From positions 62,001-126,000 of IMG/VR virus record IMGVR_UViG_3300023278_002893: a stretch of 64,000 bases of DNA; one strand, given 5' to 3'. Shown here piece after piece: positions 1 through 9,118 of the stretch (within the stretch, counting starts at the first letter, position 1; each line of letters begins with the position of its first letter). Under the pieces are notes generated by a model, which saw nothing but the letters and a program-made list of their open reading frames with translations, did not search any database and was not told the origin of the DNA. Origin of the DNA: a virus. The translations under genes and the position numbers were made by a program.

Positions 1-111
1 ACCCTCTCCTGCTAAAAACTGAGCCCAATTCACGGCAAAACGCACCTCCAAACCCCCATAGGCATTTATATGGTGCTGCTCAGGCCCATAACTACAAACG
101 GCTATCTTCAT
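1..111 (-). CDS. Glycosyltransferase, N-terminus only (cut by window edge)
   Basis: The frame opens with ATG at 111 and stays open to base 1, giving 37 residues that begin MKIAVCSYGPEQ. A hydrophobic first strand followed by a glycine-rich turn (AYGGLEVRFA) is typical of the N-terminal Rossmann domain of GT-B (GT4-like) glycosyltransferases. Its start overlaps the stop of the upstream methyltransferase as ATGA, so translation is probably coupled. The rest of the protein, including the nucleotide-sugar site, lies outside the window, so the family call is tentative. Confidence 0.6.
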   Translation of the reverse strand, partial: MKIAVCSYGPEQHHINAYGGLEVRFAVNWAQFLAGEG

Positions 112-827
112 ACTAATAAATCCTCATCTAATCCGGTTATCAAATTTTGCGTTTTCTTCAGTACCGTCAACCCGTGCACACTTGCCTCTGGCCCAAACCC
201 TCTGGTGCCGTGATGAGTAGTAAATCCTTTACCTTGTCGGGTAGACACGATCTCATTCAGCAGATCGGCACCGATAGCGGCGGGGGCGGTATCTTCAATT
301 ATGTAAAACCCACCATCTTTCACAAACGGCCAAAAATCTTCAAAACTAAACTGGCAAGCATCCGCATCGTGGTTACCATCATCTATAACGATATCGAAAG
401 GCCCGTGCTTCTTCGCAATAGCTTTCATAGCAGGTCGATCCCTCTGATCTGCTATTTCATAGATAACTTTGGAAAGGGCTGCTGGATCAAAATCGGACTG
501 TCCTTCATATCTATTATGATCTACACCAATAATCTTGGTGTCTGAATGGGTAAAAAAGTCTTGGAAATATTCCATGGACGCACCATAATATACCCCAAGT
601 TCTAAAACTTTAATAGGTTCGTGTTTGAACGGATCAAACAGCACTTCGTATACATCTATAATAGAAGCATCCCATTTACTTGTCGAATATTTGAAGTAAG
701 GTCGCGTGACATAATGGCCCTTATCAAACCTAACCCAACGCGTACTGTAAGGCACGTCTGGATTATCTTTATGTGGATGTGGTGAGTCGGGAGGCATTCG
801 TCCCCACTCTTTAAAATCAACACTCAT
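108..827 (-). CDS. Class I SAM methyltransferase, CmcI/rhamnosyl O-methyltransferase-like
   Basis: This is a 239-residue protein. VLELGVYYGASMEYF (about residues 73-87) is the SAM-binding glycine loop, IIGVDHN is the acidic end of strand 2, and FDIVIDDGNHDAD is the DDG-H segment that binds metal in the cephalosporin hydroxylase/rhamnosyl O-methyltransferase (CmcI) family. Such enzymes often methylate sugars in surface glycan clusters. The neighbours are glycosyltransferases and other methyltransferases, so glycan methylation is the likely role. The exact acceptor cannot be read from sequence. Confidence 0.8.
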   Translation of the reverse strand: MSVDFKEWGRMPPDSPHPHKDNPDVPYSTRWVRFDKGHYVTRPYFKYSTSKWDASIIDVYEVLFDPFKHEPIKVLELGVYYGASMEYFQDFFTHSDTKIIGVDHNRYEGQSDFDPAALSKVIYEIADQRDRPAMKAIAKKHGPFDIVIDDGNHDADACQFSFEDFWPFVKDGGFYIIEDTAPAAIGADLLNEIVSTRQGKGFTTHHGTRGFGPEASVHGLTVLKKTQNLITGLDEDLLV

Positions 828-846
828 GGTGTAATAACCCCCTTCA

Positions 847-1542
847 TTATGATAAAATAACCTGGCCGAGCGTACCTCTAGCTCTTAGCATTTGGGAAGC
901 ACACGCGTGAGAGTCGCACGGATAGCGCACTACCTCCACTCCAGGGCACGAGGCTATATGATTTGCATGATTCAAATCCTGCTGGCAGTCCTCCCCGATG
1001 TGAACTTTATACACTGTCTTCCCATTATAGTCCTTTATGACCTCCTTCAGATCACGAAAATCATTTTCAGGTGCTATGGTTGCGGTGTGCAGCTGTTTAC
1101 ATTTGTAAATTGTGGGATCATCGTGCTCTCTCCCCCAGTCTTCGTACAAAATAACCTGGGGACCAAAAGCATGCACGGAATCGACCTTCAACCAGTGCCC
1201 AAATAGTATTGACCCGTAGCCTCCTGCAGAAACCCCCACACAAGTTATACGCGAAGGGCGCATCGTGGTGATTAACTCTCTTAGGCACGCAAGAAGGTCG
1301 TGTGCATTAAGAATATTAGCATCTATCCCTAAATGATAATACGCCATATAGGGATCCCGTATAAAGATCTTTGAATGTGCGGACCCACTAGTAGCCTTAA
1401 CGAATTCAAAGTTTGCCAACTCATTTAACCCACGGGCATGTCCGGTAAATGCTATAACCAAAGGCGCCCCCACACTAGTCTCCCACATTATATGGGGGGT
1501 AACTAGTGCCTCTGTGTCTACCAAGGTATTACCTACCATCAT
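847..1542 (-). CDS. Alpha/beta-hydrolase-like protein
   Basis: This 231-residue protein carries GVSAGGYGS (about residues 102-110), a nucleophile elbow of G-x-S-x-G type, after a predicted beta strand (RITCVGVSAGG). SHACASQ near the C-terminus could supply the catalytic histidine. It looks like an alpha/beta-hydrolase (esterase or deacylase type). The gene begins with an ATGA overlap with the upstream methyltransferase, so it belongs to the same sugar operon and may remove or transfer acyl groups on a glycan. The substrate is unknown. Confidence 0.6.
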   Translation of the reverse strand: MMVGNTLVDTEALVTPHIMWETSVGAPLVIAFTGHARGLNELANFEFVKATSGSAHSKIFIRDPYMAYYHLGIDANILNAHDLLACLRELITTMRPSRITCVGVSAGGYGSILFGHWLKVDSVHAFGPQVILYEDWGREHDDPTIYKCKQLHTATIAPENDFRDLKEVIKDYNGKTVYKVHIGEDCQQDLNHANHIASCPGVEVVRYPCDSHACASQMLRARGTLGQVILS

Positions 1543-2114
1543 ACCAATCCTTTACCGCCTGTTTTCAAAAACACCGAGGCCGCCCACTTCATCGGGAGAG
1601 ACGGATTATTGGGATCCATCATCTCCTTACCGGTGTAGGGATTTAATCCGTAACTATAAAAGTCAAGGATATCTCCACCGGCCCAAGACCCCATGGTGTT
1701 GTAAGCGTCCATATGGCCGGGGCTGTCTGTGTTATCCATAAAGATCGCATACTTAGCTTTGGCGTAACACTCCTCCATACACTCTCTACGAAAGTGTCCG
1801 TCTACGAAAACGAGATCAAATTGACCCTCATATTCATGAATCAGTTTGGAGTAGCCTGCAATGTCAAATTTTCCACCAATGTCTGCTTTCAGCACGTACT
1901 CTACGTTTTTAATGTCGTGTTCTGCCAACTCTCTAGCACATGCTTCGTAACAATGCGGCATTCTATCGACTGCCACCACTTCTCCCGCATTCTTCCCGAA
2001 CCACAGAGTTGACTTTCCAGAGCCATACTCAAAGATTCTCATGTTTGGTTTCACAAAGCCAACGAGCCAATCATATGCGTCATAAGGAATAAAAGGTCTA
2101 ATATTATCTTCCAT
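1539..2114 (-). CDS. Class I SAM-dependent methyltransferase
   Basis: This 191-residue protein has IFEYGSGKSTLWFGKNAGEV near residues 28-47, a SAM-binding G-x-G motif, followed by VVAVDRMPH with the strand-2 acidic residue, and FDLVFVDGHFRREC as the motif 4 region. The start at 2114 is supported by GGAG six bases upstream. Position between another methyltransferase and a hydrolase suggests small-molecule or sugar methylation. The acceptor is unknown. Confidence 0.75.
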   Translation of the reverse strand: MEDNIRPFIPYDAYDWLVGFVKPNMRIFEYGSGKSTLWFGKNAGEVVAVDRMPHCYEACARELAEHDIKNVEYVLKADIGGKFDIAGYSKLIHEYEGQFDLVFVDGHFRRECMEECYAKAKYAIFMDNTDSPGHMDAYNTMGSWAGGDILDFYSYGLNPYTGKEMMDPNNPSLPMKWAASVFLKTGGKGLV

Positions 2115-2117
2115 AAT

Positions 2118-2660
2118 TTACTCCGGGAGCCTGATCAAAGCGGTACCCTTACCGCCAATAAATAACTCACAATGAAATCCTGCTTTCGAAAGTTCTCTAA
2201 CCAGTATCTCAGGTCCTGTCCTCGGAGCCTTCACATCGTGCACCCCTACCAAACCACCGGGACGAACCATTGGGGAATAATTGTCCCAATCCGCTCTTGC
2301 AATTTCCTGAGTGTGCCCCCCATCTATCCAGAGGAAGTCATAGGGTGCATATTCTCTCACTTTTTCTATGATTTCCTGACTAGTAGAATCCCCTTGTATG
2401 AATAAAGGAACAGGTGCTTCGGGGAAATCAACCGTAAGCTGGGTATGATCTAAATCTAGGGACACCACCCTCTCAGAAGTAAGTAATTGCCAGAAACGAG
2501 TAGTCCCCCCGTACTGTACTCCTATTTCCAGGGTACGTGTAGGTCGGAGAATGTTCAACCTTTCAACTACTGGCCACAGCTCTTGGGGATCTTGAGCAAT
2601 CTTAGCACCCATTCCCCCCAATTCCTCGTTAAATATCTGATCGAAGCTACCTTTATCCAT
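2118..2660 (-). CDS. Class I SAM methyltransferase, CmcI-like (second copy)
   Basis: I place the start at ATG 2660, which overlaps the upstream stop as TAATG; an in-frame GTG 12 bases earlier is less likely. TLEIGVQYGGTTRFW is the SAM loop, SLDLDHTQ the strand-2 acid, and YDFLWIDGGHTQEIARADW carries the DGGH segment typical of the CmcI/rhamnosyl O-methyltransferase group. It resembles the protein at 108-827 in architecture, so the cassette holds two related O-methyltransferases, presumably for different sugar positions. Confidence 0.75.
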   Translation of the reverse strand: MDKGSFDQIFNEELGGMGAKIAQDPQELWPVVERLNILRPTRTLEIGVQYGGTTRFWQLLTSERVVSLDLDHTQLTVDFPEAPVPLFIQGDSTSQEIIEKVREYAPYDFLWIDGGHTQEIARADWDNYSPMVRPGGLVGVHDVKAPRTGPEILVRELSKAGFHCELFIGGKGTALIRLPE

Positions 2661-3502
2661 TAAACATCCCACTTTACGCGAGGATCATCACCCATCTTAG
2701 CTTTAATAGCCTCCTCGTTACCTTGGTAATGTAATATAGCAGCGTCAAATGCACTCTCTTTGTACATTGACCAGTACGCATTGTATGCGGAAGGTAGTTG
2801 TTCGTAGGTATCTGCTGTTTTTACCGCGGCGATAGTTAACGCAGTCTGTGTAAAATTGTGAGGACACTGCTCAATCCCGCTGTTGCGGATCTTCTTAGCT
2901 ATATCTAGCCAAGCTTCTGAAAACCCCCGACCATTCCTGAAAAAAACCAACGCAGAGTTGTAATAAAAGGTGCAGGACTTCCCTCTTATCTCGTTCTGAA
3001 AGGCATCTCCTTCCCCCATCCCCTCCTTAAACTTCTCCTCCGGAGGAGTAACTCCCACATGTTCGTAAAGCTGTTTCCAAATGTGGACATGTTCTGACCC
3101 GGCCCAACGTTGAAACTCACGTTCTGGGCCTACTGCTGCTATGTCCACCTGTTTGTCCAAGAGAGCTTCAAACTTCTCAGTATCCAAGACATACATATCG
3201 GTATCTATCCACAGAGCAAATTCGGTTGACACCGGGGTGCTGGCTGCTATGATTTTGTTACCGACACGCTCACACCCATTTCCTAGGGGTTCTCCCCCCA
3301 CTACCTTACACCCTGCGTTAGTTAGCCAGTCCTGGGTTATTTGTGAGGGGGAGTGATCCCTGGCATACCACATTACAATAGGAACATCTTTATACCTACC
3401 CCCGTTGGTTCTGATAGAATACACAAGCCTTTTGGCCATGGGCTCGAAGTCCGGATCAGGACGCTTCTCGCAGGCGGAAATAATAGTAACTTTGTTTGTC
3501 AT
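2660..3502 (-). CDS. GT-A fold glycosyltransferase (GT8-like)
   Basis: The 280-residue product starts with a strand (KVTIISACEK), then IPIVMWYA-like core strands, and carries FALWIDTDMYVLD near residues 95-107. The D-x-D in that segment is the metal/nucleotide-sugar site of GT-A enzymes such as family GT8. AGGAG lies eight bases before ATG 3502. It sits with two other glycosyltransferases in the cassette. Donor and acceptor sugars are unknown. Confidence 0.65.
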   Translation of the reverse strand: MTNKVTIISACEKRPDPDFEPMAKRLVYSIRTNGGRYKDVPIVMWYARDHSPSQITQDWLTNAGCKVVGGEPLGNGCERVGNKIIAASTPVSTEFALWIDTDMYVLDTEKFEALLDKQVDIAAVGPEREFQRWAGSEHVHIWKQLYEHVGVTPPEEKFKEGMGEGDAFQNEIRGKSCTFYYNSALVFFRNGRGFSEAWLDIAKKIRNSGIEQCPHNFTQTALTIAAVKTADTYEQLPSAYNAYWSMYKESAFDAAILHYQGNEEAIKAKMGDDPRVKWDV

Positions 3503-3532
3503 TTCTCATTCTCCTGTGAATTGCCTTTTCTA

Positions 3533-4537
3533 TTATTCAAACTCCTGATATAGTTCCGCAAAAGGCAAAGGGTGGGTACCTTGGTAGGTCAGCAGGTCGC
3601 TGTCCGTTTCCTTGGGGTTCTCTGTAAAAGCGTAACTGTCATACTCCCTAGTAGTAAAATCGTAGGGAGGTAATTCTGATTCCTTGGGTAGATTTTCTTC
3701 CGCGTGGAAAAAACTATCTACATTACGTACTCTACGGGCAATAACCTCCGGATCACCGATACGCGAGTAATGATACAGCCAAACATTGGTATTTGTAATA
3801 TCTGGCAGAGTGGGAGACTGCGCGGTGGGCGGGCGGATGAATTCAGGGAGAAGAACGTACAACTCCTCCGGTACAGGAAAATCCCCCAATTCAATTTCAC
3901 TCATCGGAACGTTTCGACAATTCTGTATCACAGATCTACAATTCTGGCCATCAAAACCATCGTAGGTATAACAATCTTTCCGAGTCAATCGGGTAATTTC
4001 AACCGTCCAATCCTTACGGATAGTGTGTATATTTCCGTAGAAATAAGGACGCCAAAAATCAAAACCCGTGATGCGGCCGAACTCTGCTAAATATTTCTCA
4101 ACTAAATGTTCCTTAATCGCGGGGGTCCTCGGTTTCAGCAGGGCGGCTCGAAGTGTATCCACCCAGGCGGCATACCTAACAGCCTCCCGAATCATTTTCG
4201 CATCATCTTCATGAAATGCCTCATCCTGCTGAACACATAGTCTCCACTCAGTATCAGGACTACATGCATCTACAGCAACTTGACTCTGGTGTCCTATCTC
4301 CAAGCCCTTCTTCATGTTATCCATGTTCCAGGGAGATTCGAATAGAACTATACCCAACTCATCGCGGAGCTGGAGAGCTAACTCGCGGGTACCATCGTCC
4401 GTCGTAGGGTCATATGACAATACCACTTCATCGCAGACAGGAAGCAACGCTTCCACACACTGGCGCAAAGGATACCCAAACTTTACAGAGTTCCTGGCAG
4501 CAACACAACCGCTTATGCTATTTTGTTCCTGTGACAT
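3533..4537 (-). CDS. Family 2-like glycosyltransferase
   Basis: Start chosen at ATG 4537 (MSQEQNSISGC) because GGGAG precedes it; an upstream in-frame ATG lacks a good site. The N-terminal half reads as a GT2 fold: SISGCVAARN, CDEVVLSYDPTTDDGT (strand plus acidic loop) and WRLCVQQDEAFHEDD, where the acidic pair takes the place of D-x-D. The C-terminal 150 residues show no motif I recognise. It overlaps the upstream methyltransferase gene end by 20 bases. Confidence 0.65.
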   Translation of the reverse strand: MSQEQNSISGCVAARNSVKFGYPLRQCVEALLPVCDEVVLSYDPTTDDGTRELALQLRDELGIVLFESPWNMDNMKKGLEIGHQSQVAVDACSPDTEWRLCVQQDEAFHEDDAKMIREAVRYAAWVDTLRAALLKPRTPAIKEHLVEKYLAEFGRITGFDFWRPYFYGNIHTIRKDWTVEITRLTRKDCYTYDGFDGQNCRSVIQNCRNVPMSEIELGDFPVPEELYVLLPEFIRPPTAQSPTLPDITNTNVWLYHYSRIGDPEVIARRVRNVDSFFHAEENLPKESELPPYDFTTREYDSYAFTENPKETDSDLLTYQGTHPLPFAELYQEFE

Positions 4538-5111
4538 GAAGCTCCCAGTCATTCTCTACGACCCTACGCACGTTCTTGAATCCTGCTCGCTCCATGCGAG
4601 GCTTAAAAGACTCGAACGTGTACATAGCCTTGTGCGCTCCCCACTCTGTGTACTGCCCTGGGTGGGGGACTTCACCGTCTGGCATACAATCCCTCTCCCA
4701 GTCAGGGTTGCCGGAGATCTTCTCCCAACCATCGGGACCGCCAGGGTAATCGGAAAATCCTCCAAACAACGCGATCATGGTCTCTTCAGTGGAATGAGTC
4801 CCATCTACATAAGCGTGACATAAAAAGTCCAAATCAGGCATCTTGAGCCTAATGATTCCACTTGGTTTCAAAACTCTATACCACTCCCTAAGGACAGCGC
4901 CCACCTCTGTGTAGGAGAAATGTTCAACCGTATGGGCAGAGTAAAGATCATCCACCTCGTTGTCTGATATCCAATCCAGATTACGAACGTCTGACTCCCT
5001 ATCAACATTACCCACCTTTACAGCATCAACGTGGTAATATCCGGGCTCTCCGTGCGGGCCAGACCCCAACTCTATACGAACAGGACTACTTGCTGACGTC
5101 AGGAACTGCAT
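4518..5111 (-). CDS. SAM-dependent methyltransferase (Methyltransf_11-like)
   Basis: This 197-residue protein has VRIELGSGPHGEPGYYHVDA at its N-terminus, where ELGSGP is the SAM loop and HVDA the strand-2 acid. DDLYSAHTVEHFSYTEV and LREWYRVLKPSGIIRLKMPD match the motif 4-6 region of Methyltransf_11 proteins often found in O-antigen clusters. The start overlaps the end of the Clp ATPase gene by 26 bases and has only a weak Shine-Dalgarno, so it may depend on coupling. Confidence 0.75.
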   Translation of the reverse strand: MQFLTSASSPVRIELGSGPHGEPGYYHVDAVKVGNVDRESDVRNLDWISDNEVDDLYSAHTVEHFSYTEVGAVLREWYRVLKPSGIIRLKMPDLDFLCHAYVDGTHSTEETMIALFGGFSDYPGGPDGWEKISGNPDWERDCMPDGEVPHPGQYTEWGAHKAMYTFESFKPRMERAGFKNVRRVVENDWELHVTGTK

Positions 5112-7068
5112 CTGATACTTTCTTTTTAGTAGTCTGCCTGAATGACAAGCCTTTCTTATCTTTGGACAGACTAACTGTTACCTTCGACCCCGCACCAACG
5201 TCCTCTCCCAAGATCGCCTTGGCAAGGGGGGTGTTAAGGAACTTCTTTACTGCCCTTCGCATCGGGCGAGCGCCGAACTTCTTGTCGATGCCTCGATCTA
5301 AGAGGAAGTTTTTGGCACCCAGATTGAAAGTAAGAACCAACCCTCGGGATTTCTTGACCTGCTCGTTGATCTCGGCGAGGAGAATATCCAGAATGTGCAT
5401 GTAATCTCCACGCTCCAGCAATCGGAAATGAATCACATCATCAACCCGGTTCAAGAACTCCGGTTTGAACTTCTTCTTCAGTGCGGCCGAGCGTGCCTTG
5501 GTAGTCTTGGTCTCGTCCGCCTCGTGCTCCCCACCAAACCCCATAGTCTTGCCTACATTATCTACTTCCTTAACGCCGATGTTCGAGGTCATGATAATGA
5601 AGCACTGCTTGAAGGAAACTTTCTTACCCCCCTTACTCTCCGTAAGAACACCATCATCGAGGATCTGGAGGATGCGCTCGTGAAAATTACCATGTGCCTT
5701 CTCGATCTCGTCAAAGAGAACAACCGAGAAAGGATTCTTAGATACTTCCTTAGTCAGATGACCACCCTCATCATACCCCACATACCCAGGAGGGGAACCA
5801 GTTAGTTTGGCTACCTCATGAGACTGCTGGTATTCCTGACAATCTATCCGCACAAGATGTGCGTCCAGAACCTCAGCGAGAGCCTTCGCAGCCTCGGTCT
5901 TACCTACACCTGTATTACCGGTAAGCAGGAAGCAACCTAGGGGCTCGTGGTCACGTTTAAGTCCCACCGAAGCTCGCTGGATAGCATCTGTCACCATCTC
6001 TATAGCCTCATCCTGACCAACAATGTGCTTCTTCAACTTGTCGGAAAGATTAAGTAGGGTTTCCTTAGGAACATCCTCAAATCTCTTTCTTTTAGAAGAC
6101 GCAGACTGGCTCTCTTCATTCCCCGCCGCTGACATTCTTCTATTGTTCTTAGTCTTAGATCGCTGTCTATCCTTGAAATCTGCACGGATCTTCTTCAGAT
6201 CGACATTCTCCAACTTGAGAAACGGATTATAATCTATAGCGATTTCATACAGCTCCTGTACCAGCTTAGCGGGCTTAGTGTGCTGCGTAACGCCCATAGT
6301 ATCCAACAGATGGAAGATATCAGCAAAGTCTTCGATGCACAGATGTACTATCAGAAGATGATAGCCGCTAATGGTCTCAAATGGCGTACCTCCCAACAGC
6401 AATGATGCGGTATCTTCGTCTGCTTCATACTGACGAATGTTCAATCCCACACCTATCTTCTTCCAACGGTGTCCAATCAGCTCATAGGGCACATCGTCTT
6501 TGCCCCCACCGCCCCCGCCCGGGCTATCCCTGAAGGGGTTATCGGGAGGTGATTCGTCCTGGGGACCATCTAAAGAGCCGATCTCATCATCATCAAAGAA
6601 GGGATTCCTAGGCCCCTCTACCGCATCCGGCGCGCGGGTAATAACCGCAGGGCCGAAGTCGGAAAGCGGAGGGTCCTGATCCCATAGAGAATTACTGGTG
6701 AGGGGACGAGCATCCTCATCCTCCCGCACAGTGGCTTCGATCTTCATTACATTGTTATCATTTATCATGATATTCTCCGGCAAAAACGCCGGACAATACT
6801 TATAGACCAACGACAACGCTTCGGCCCTAATCTCTTCGACCCTCGTATAGAGTTCTTTTCTCCTGCGAAGGTGGTAGAAAAAAGGTGAGGAATTTGCCAT
6901 GCAAGTTCCTAGCACAAAATCCTCATAAAACACCCGATACATGAGTCCCTTATCGGGGGAGAGCAACGATAACTTATCATTTACATCCCCATCAGGGTAT
7001 TCGAGGATCATGACATGGAAATCCGCAGACTCCAAAAATACCTTATGTGTAACATAAGCTTTGGACAT
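5086..7068 (-). CDS. Clp-type AAA+ unfoldase with one D2-like module and possible ClpP loop
   Basis: This 660-residue protein has a unique N-terminal half (1-330, with acidic and glycine linkers at 150-190) and one AAA+ module related to the second domain of ClpA/ClpB. Visible elements are Walker A GNTGVGKT (384-391), pore loop GYVGY (428-432), Walker B VLFDE (450-454), sensor 1 TSN (494-496), arginine finger FLNR (R541) and sensor 2 GARPMRR (599-605). TMGFGG (508-513) sits where ClpA and ClpX carry the IGL/IGF loop that docks on ClpP; ClpB lacks such a loop. A phage ClpP lies at 21010-21612, so the two may form one protease. Substrate choice by the novel N-domain is inference. Confidence 0.85.
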   Translation of the reverse strand: MSKAYVTHKVFLESADFHVMILEYPDGDVNDKLSLLSPDKGLMYRVFYEDFVLGTCMANSSPFFYHLRRRKELYTRVEEIRAEALSLVYKYCPAFLPENIMINDNNVMKIEATVREDEDARPLTSNSLWDQDPPLSDFGPAVITRAPDAVEGPRNPFFDDDEIGSLDGPQDESPPDNPFRDSPGGGGGGKDDVPYELIGHRWKKIGVGLNIRQYEADEDTASLLLGGTPFETISGYHLLIVHLCIEDFADIFHLLDTMGVTQHTKPAKLVQELYEIAIDYNPFLKLENVDLKKIRADFKDRQRSKTKNNRRMSAAGNEESQSASSKRKRFEDVPKETLLNLSDKLKKHIVGQDEAIEMVTDAIQRASVGLKRDHEPLGCFLLTGNTGVGKTEAAKALAEVLDAHLVRIDCQEYQQSHEVAKLTGSPPGYVGYDEGGHLTKEVSKNPFSVVLFDEIEKAHGNFHERILQILDDGVLTESKGGKKVSFKQCFIIMTSNIGVKEVDNVGKTMGFGGEHEADETKTTKARSAALKKKFKPEFLNRVDDVIHFRLLERGDYMHILDILLAEINEQVKKSRGLVLTFNLGAKNFLLDRGIDKKFGARPMRRAVKKFLNTPLAKAILGEDVGAGSKVTVSLSKDKKGLSFRQTTKKKVSDAVPDVSK

Positions 7069-7085
7069 TTGATATTTCCCTTTCC

Positions 7086-7967
7086 CTAGAGGTTAGATGC
7101 AGCCCTTATTACTTTGATCGCTTCTGCATGGGTTAACTCTTCAAATACCTGCTTGGGGGCACCTAGATCATCCACAATACCGGGCGCTAGTTGGATCATG
7201 TCCGGTTGATTCTTACCTCTCTTCTCCGCAAGACTCTCCAACGCACCCTTCTGAGTAGAAGTAATACCCTTTTTAGAATTAGGATCCTCAAAAGGATTAG
7301 GACGCTCGCTCGAGGTGCTCGCGGCTACCGCTGCCGGCGGGCGGGGTGGTGGAGCAGGGCGCTGCACGGCTTGCGGTGGGGCTGGAGGAGAGGGCCTCTG
7401 CACGGCAGCGGGGGCAGGGACTGTTGGACGTGGAGGCCCGCCTGCAAACGGCTGTGCGGGCGGATCTGCGGGCGCTGGGGGGCGCGACGGCGGAGTTGGG
7501 CGAGGCGGCGGGGCGAGCGGGAGCGGAGACGGTTTAGACGCAGCGGTCGTCGAGGGGCGACGAGTTGGAGGGGTGAACGGAGCAGGCACGTCGTCCAGAT
7601 AAAGCTCAAGAGCCACACCCAACTGACTTGCACACTTCTTCAACCCATCACTGGCAGCTCCCTTCAGGGCGGCACCTGTATCAACACCTTTGTTAATGTT
7701 GCAGGAACCAAACTGCTGCTTAACTATAGGACTACCCTGCGAGTCCCACACCTTCAACTCAACCAAAGCGACAGCCAGGCCGTCAAAGATTTCGTGCTTA
7801 ATTATCGTAGTATCCCAAGCATAGTCGAATGCTTCGTTTAGAAGCTGAATCGCGTGCTCTGTTCCGATGTAATCGAAGGTCATTCCATGACCACCCTGTC
7901 GTTGCTTAACCCTTGAAGGGTCTAGGGGTCTTTGGATAACCTCTTTTGCCTGATCGCTAATTGACAT
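7086..7967 (-). CDS. Rad52/Sak-type single-strand annealing protein
   Basis: The 293-residue product starts with an annealase core: FDYIGTEHAIQLLNEAFDYA, VALVELKVWD and the signature GAALKGAASDGLKKCASQLG (about residues 97-116), which matches the Rad52/Rad22/Sak family pattern of a small-residue loop followed by an ALK-like helix. A long Pro/Ala-rich linker (about 130-220) leads to a small helical tail (TSTQKGALESLAEK, LTHAEAIKVI). It would anneal complementary single strands during phage recombination. It coexists with the phage RecA at 47838-48950. AGGAG precedes the ATG, which overlaps the previous stop as TAATG. Confidence 0.8.
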   Translation of the reverse strand: MSISDQAKEVIQRPLDPSRVKQRQGGHGMTFDYIGTEHAIQLLNEAFDYAWDTTIIKHEIFDGLAVALVELKVWDSQGSPIVKQQFGSCNINKGVDTGAALKGAASDGLKKCASQLGVALELYLDDVPAPFTPPTRRPSTTAASKPSPLPLAPPPRPTPPSRPPAPADPPAQPFAGGPPRPTVPAPAAVQRPSPPAPPQAVQRPAPPPRPPAAVAASTSSERPNPFEDPNSKKGITSTQKGALESLAEKRGKNQPDMIQLAPGIVDDLGAPKQVFEELTHAEAIKVIRAASNL

Positions 7968-8272
7968 TATGAATTCTCCTGCACTGTCTCTGTCCCCTGC
8001 TCCGGCTCAGTATATGTCTCGCCTTCTGGAAGAGCCATACCTTCGCGGGGAAAAATCTTTGTCTTCGTCACACGATCGGTGAGCTTTAACTTGTTGGCAA
8101 GTAGATAGGAATTAACTACGGGATCGTTGCGTAGAATATCACAAATAAATAGCATACGGCTATAATCACCGCCTGAAACACTACCCCCTACTGCAAGTTC
8201 TCCGACCCCATCGAAATGCTTAATCTCAGGAAGAACTTCTTCACGGGCGCTTACCCCTTTGAATTCTGACAT
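7967..8272 (-). CDS. Hypothetical protein, 101 residues
   Basis: I start it at ATG 8272 (MSEFKGVSAREE) because AAGGAG lies seven bases upstream and a strong promoter sits just ahead; the longer frame would run across that promoter. No family is recognised. The sequence has no membrane segment and an acidic C-terminal tail. It is the first gene of the annealase operon and stops at the annealase start (TAATG). Confidence 0.7.
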   Translation of the reverse strand: MSEFKGVSAREEVLPEIKHFDGVGELAVGGSVSGGDYSRMLFICDILRNDPVVNSYLLANKLKLTDRVTKTKIFPREGMALPEGETYTEPEQGTETVQENS

Positions 8273-8296
8273 TTGTATCTCCTTAATTACCCACCA

Positions 8297-8325
8297 ATCA
8301 TATGATGGGGGAGGATGTAAGTCAA
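8297..8325 (-). promoter_or_regulatory. Sigma70-like promoter (TTGACT-17-TATGAT)
   Basis: On the minus strand the -35 TTGACT (8325-8320) is followed by exactly 17 bases and the -10 TATGAT (8302-8297). It lies in the gap between PhoH and the gene starting at 8272. The spacer on the opposite strand carries ATGGGGGA, a motif also seen in two other promoters of this window. Confidence 0.8.
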
Positions 8326-8339
8326 GCCCACAACTCCAT

Positions 8340-9086
8340 TTAATCACTTTTTTTAGCAGCCTCGTACTTATCAAGGGCCCGTAGAATGTTGATAACTATC
8401 TCACTCCGTACCACATCTTCAGTCTGAAAATTGATCACAGCCACATCATCTACTTCCTGAAGCACTTCCTGGAGTGCACCTAAGCCCCCCAACCTACCCT
8501 TCGCAAGATCGGACTGGTAAGGATCACCGTTGATAACCATCTTACAGTTCTCACCTACGCGAGTAACCGCCATAACTAGTTGATCAAAAGTGGCGTTCTG
8601 TGCCTCATCAATGATAACAAAGCAATCATCAAATGTACGACCACGCATAAACGCCAGAGGCGCAATCTCTATGTAATCCTTCTCCAACTTTTCGTTAACA
8701 ATCTCCACAGACGCTATGCTATGGAGGGAATCAAAGATCGGACGCAAATAGGGGTTAAGTTTCTCCTGAATGTCTCCGGGCAGAAAGCCAAGCTTCTCAC
8801 CCCCCGCCTCTACTGCGGGTCTGGCTATAATAATCCTCTTGACTTGCTTAGACCACAGATGACCCAACGCCTCATAAACCGCTAGGTATGTTTTACCTGT
8901 ACCTGCAGGTCCTGATGTGATTACAATGCTGTTGTTCTCCACCGCATCCAGGTACGCTGCCTGGTTTTCATTACGAGGAACTATTTTTTTCAGTTTAGCA
9001 AAGGTGCGTTCCTTAACTGGGGTGTTATTTTCTTTGCCAGATCTGCTACCACTATTGTTACGACTTCGGGTTCTATTTTTAGGCAT
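8340..9086 (-). CDS. phoH: PhoH-like ATPase
   Basis: This 248-residue protein has Walker A GPAGTGKT (59-66), the PhoH segment RIIIARPAVEAGGEKLGFLPG after it, Walker B FVIIDEAQN (D160-E161) and VINGDPYQSDL (sensor 1). PhoH proteins are common in marine and jumbo phages; the fold is a helicase-like P-loop ATPase, and RNA-related roles are proposed. AGGAGG precedes the ATG by 13 bases, a rather long spacing. The first 30 residues are basic and probably disordered. Confidence 0.9.
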   Translation of the reverse strand: MPKNRTRSRNNSGSRSGKENNTPVKERTFAKLKKIVPRNENQAAYLDAVENNSIVITSGPAGTGKTYLAVYEALGHLWSKQVKRIIIARPAVEAGGEKLGFLPGDIQEKLNPYLRPIFDSLHSIASVEIVNEKLEKDYIEIAPLAFMRGRTFDDCFVIIDEAQNATFDQLVMAVTRVGENCKMVINGDPYQSDLAKGRLGGLGALQEVLQEVDDVAVINFQTEDVVRSEIVINILRALDKYEAAKKSD

Positions 9087-9118
9087 TATAGTACGTCAGC
9101 CTCCTTGGAGGGAGTTAT

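Noticed and set aside
7315-7602. Plus-strand Gly/Ala-rich frame over the annealase linker
   Set aside because: Mirror of the Pro/Ala-rich linker of the annealase; extreme composition and no start signal.
9080-9095. TATAAT over the phoH start codon
   Set aside because: No -35 box at a fitting distance, and the TATAAT includes the start ATG; likely chance.
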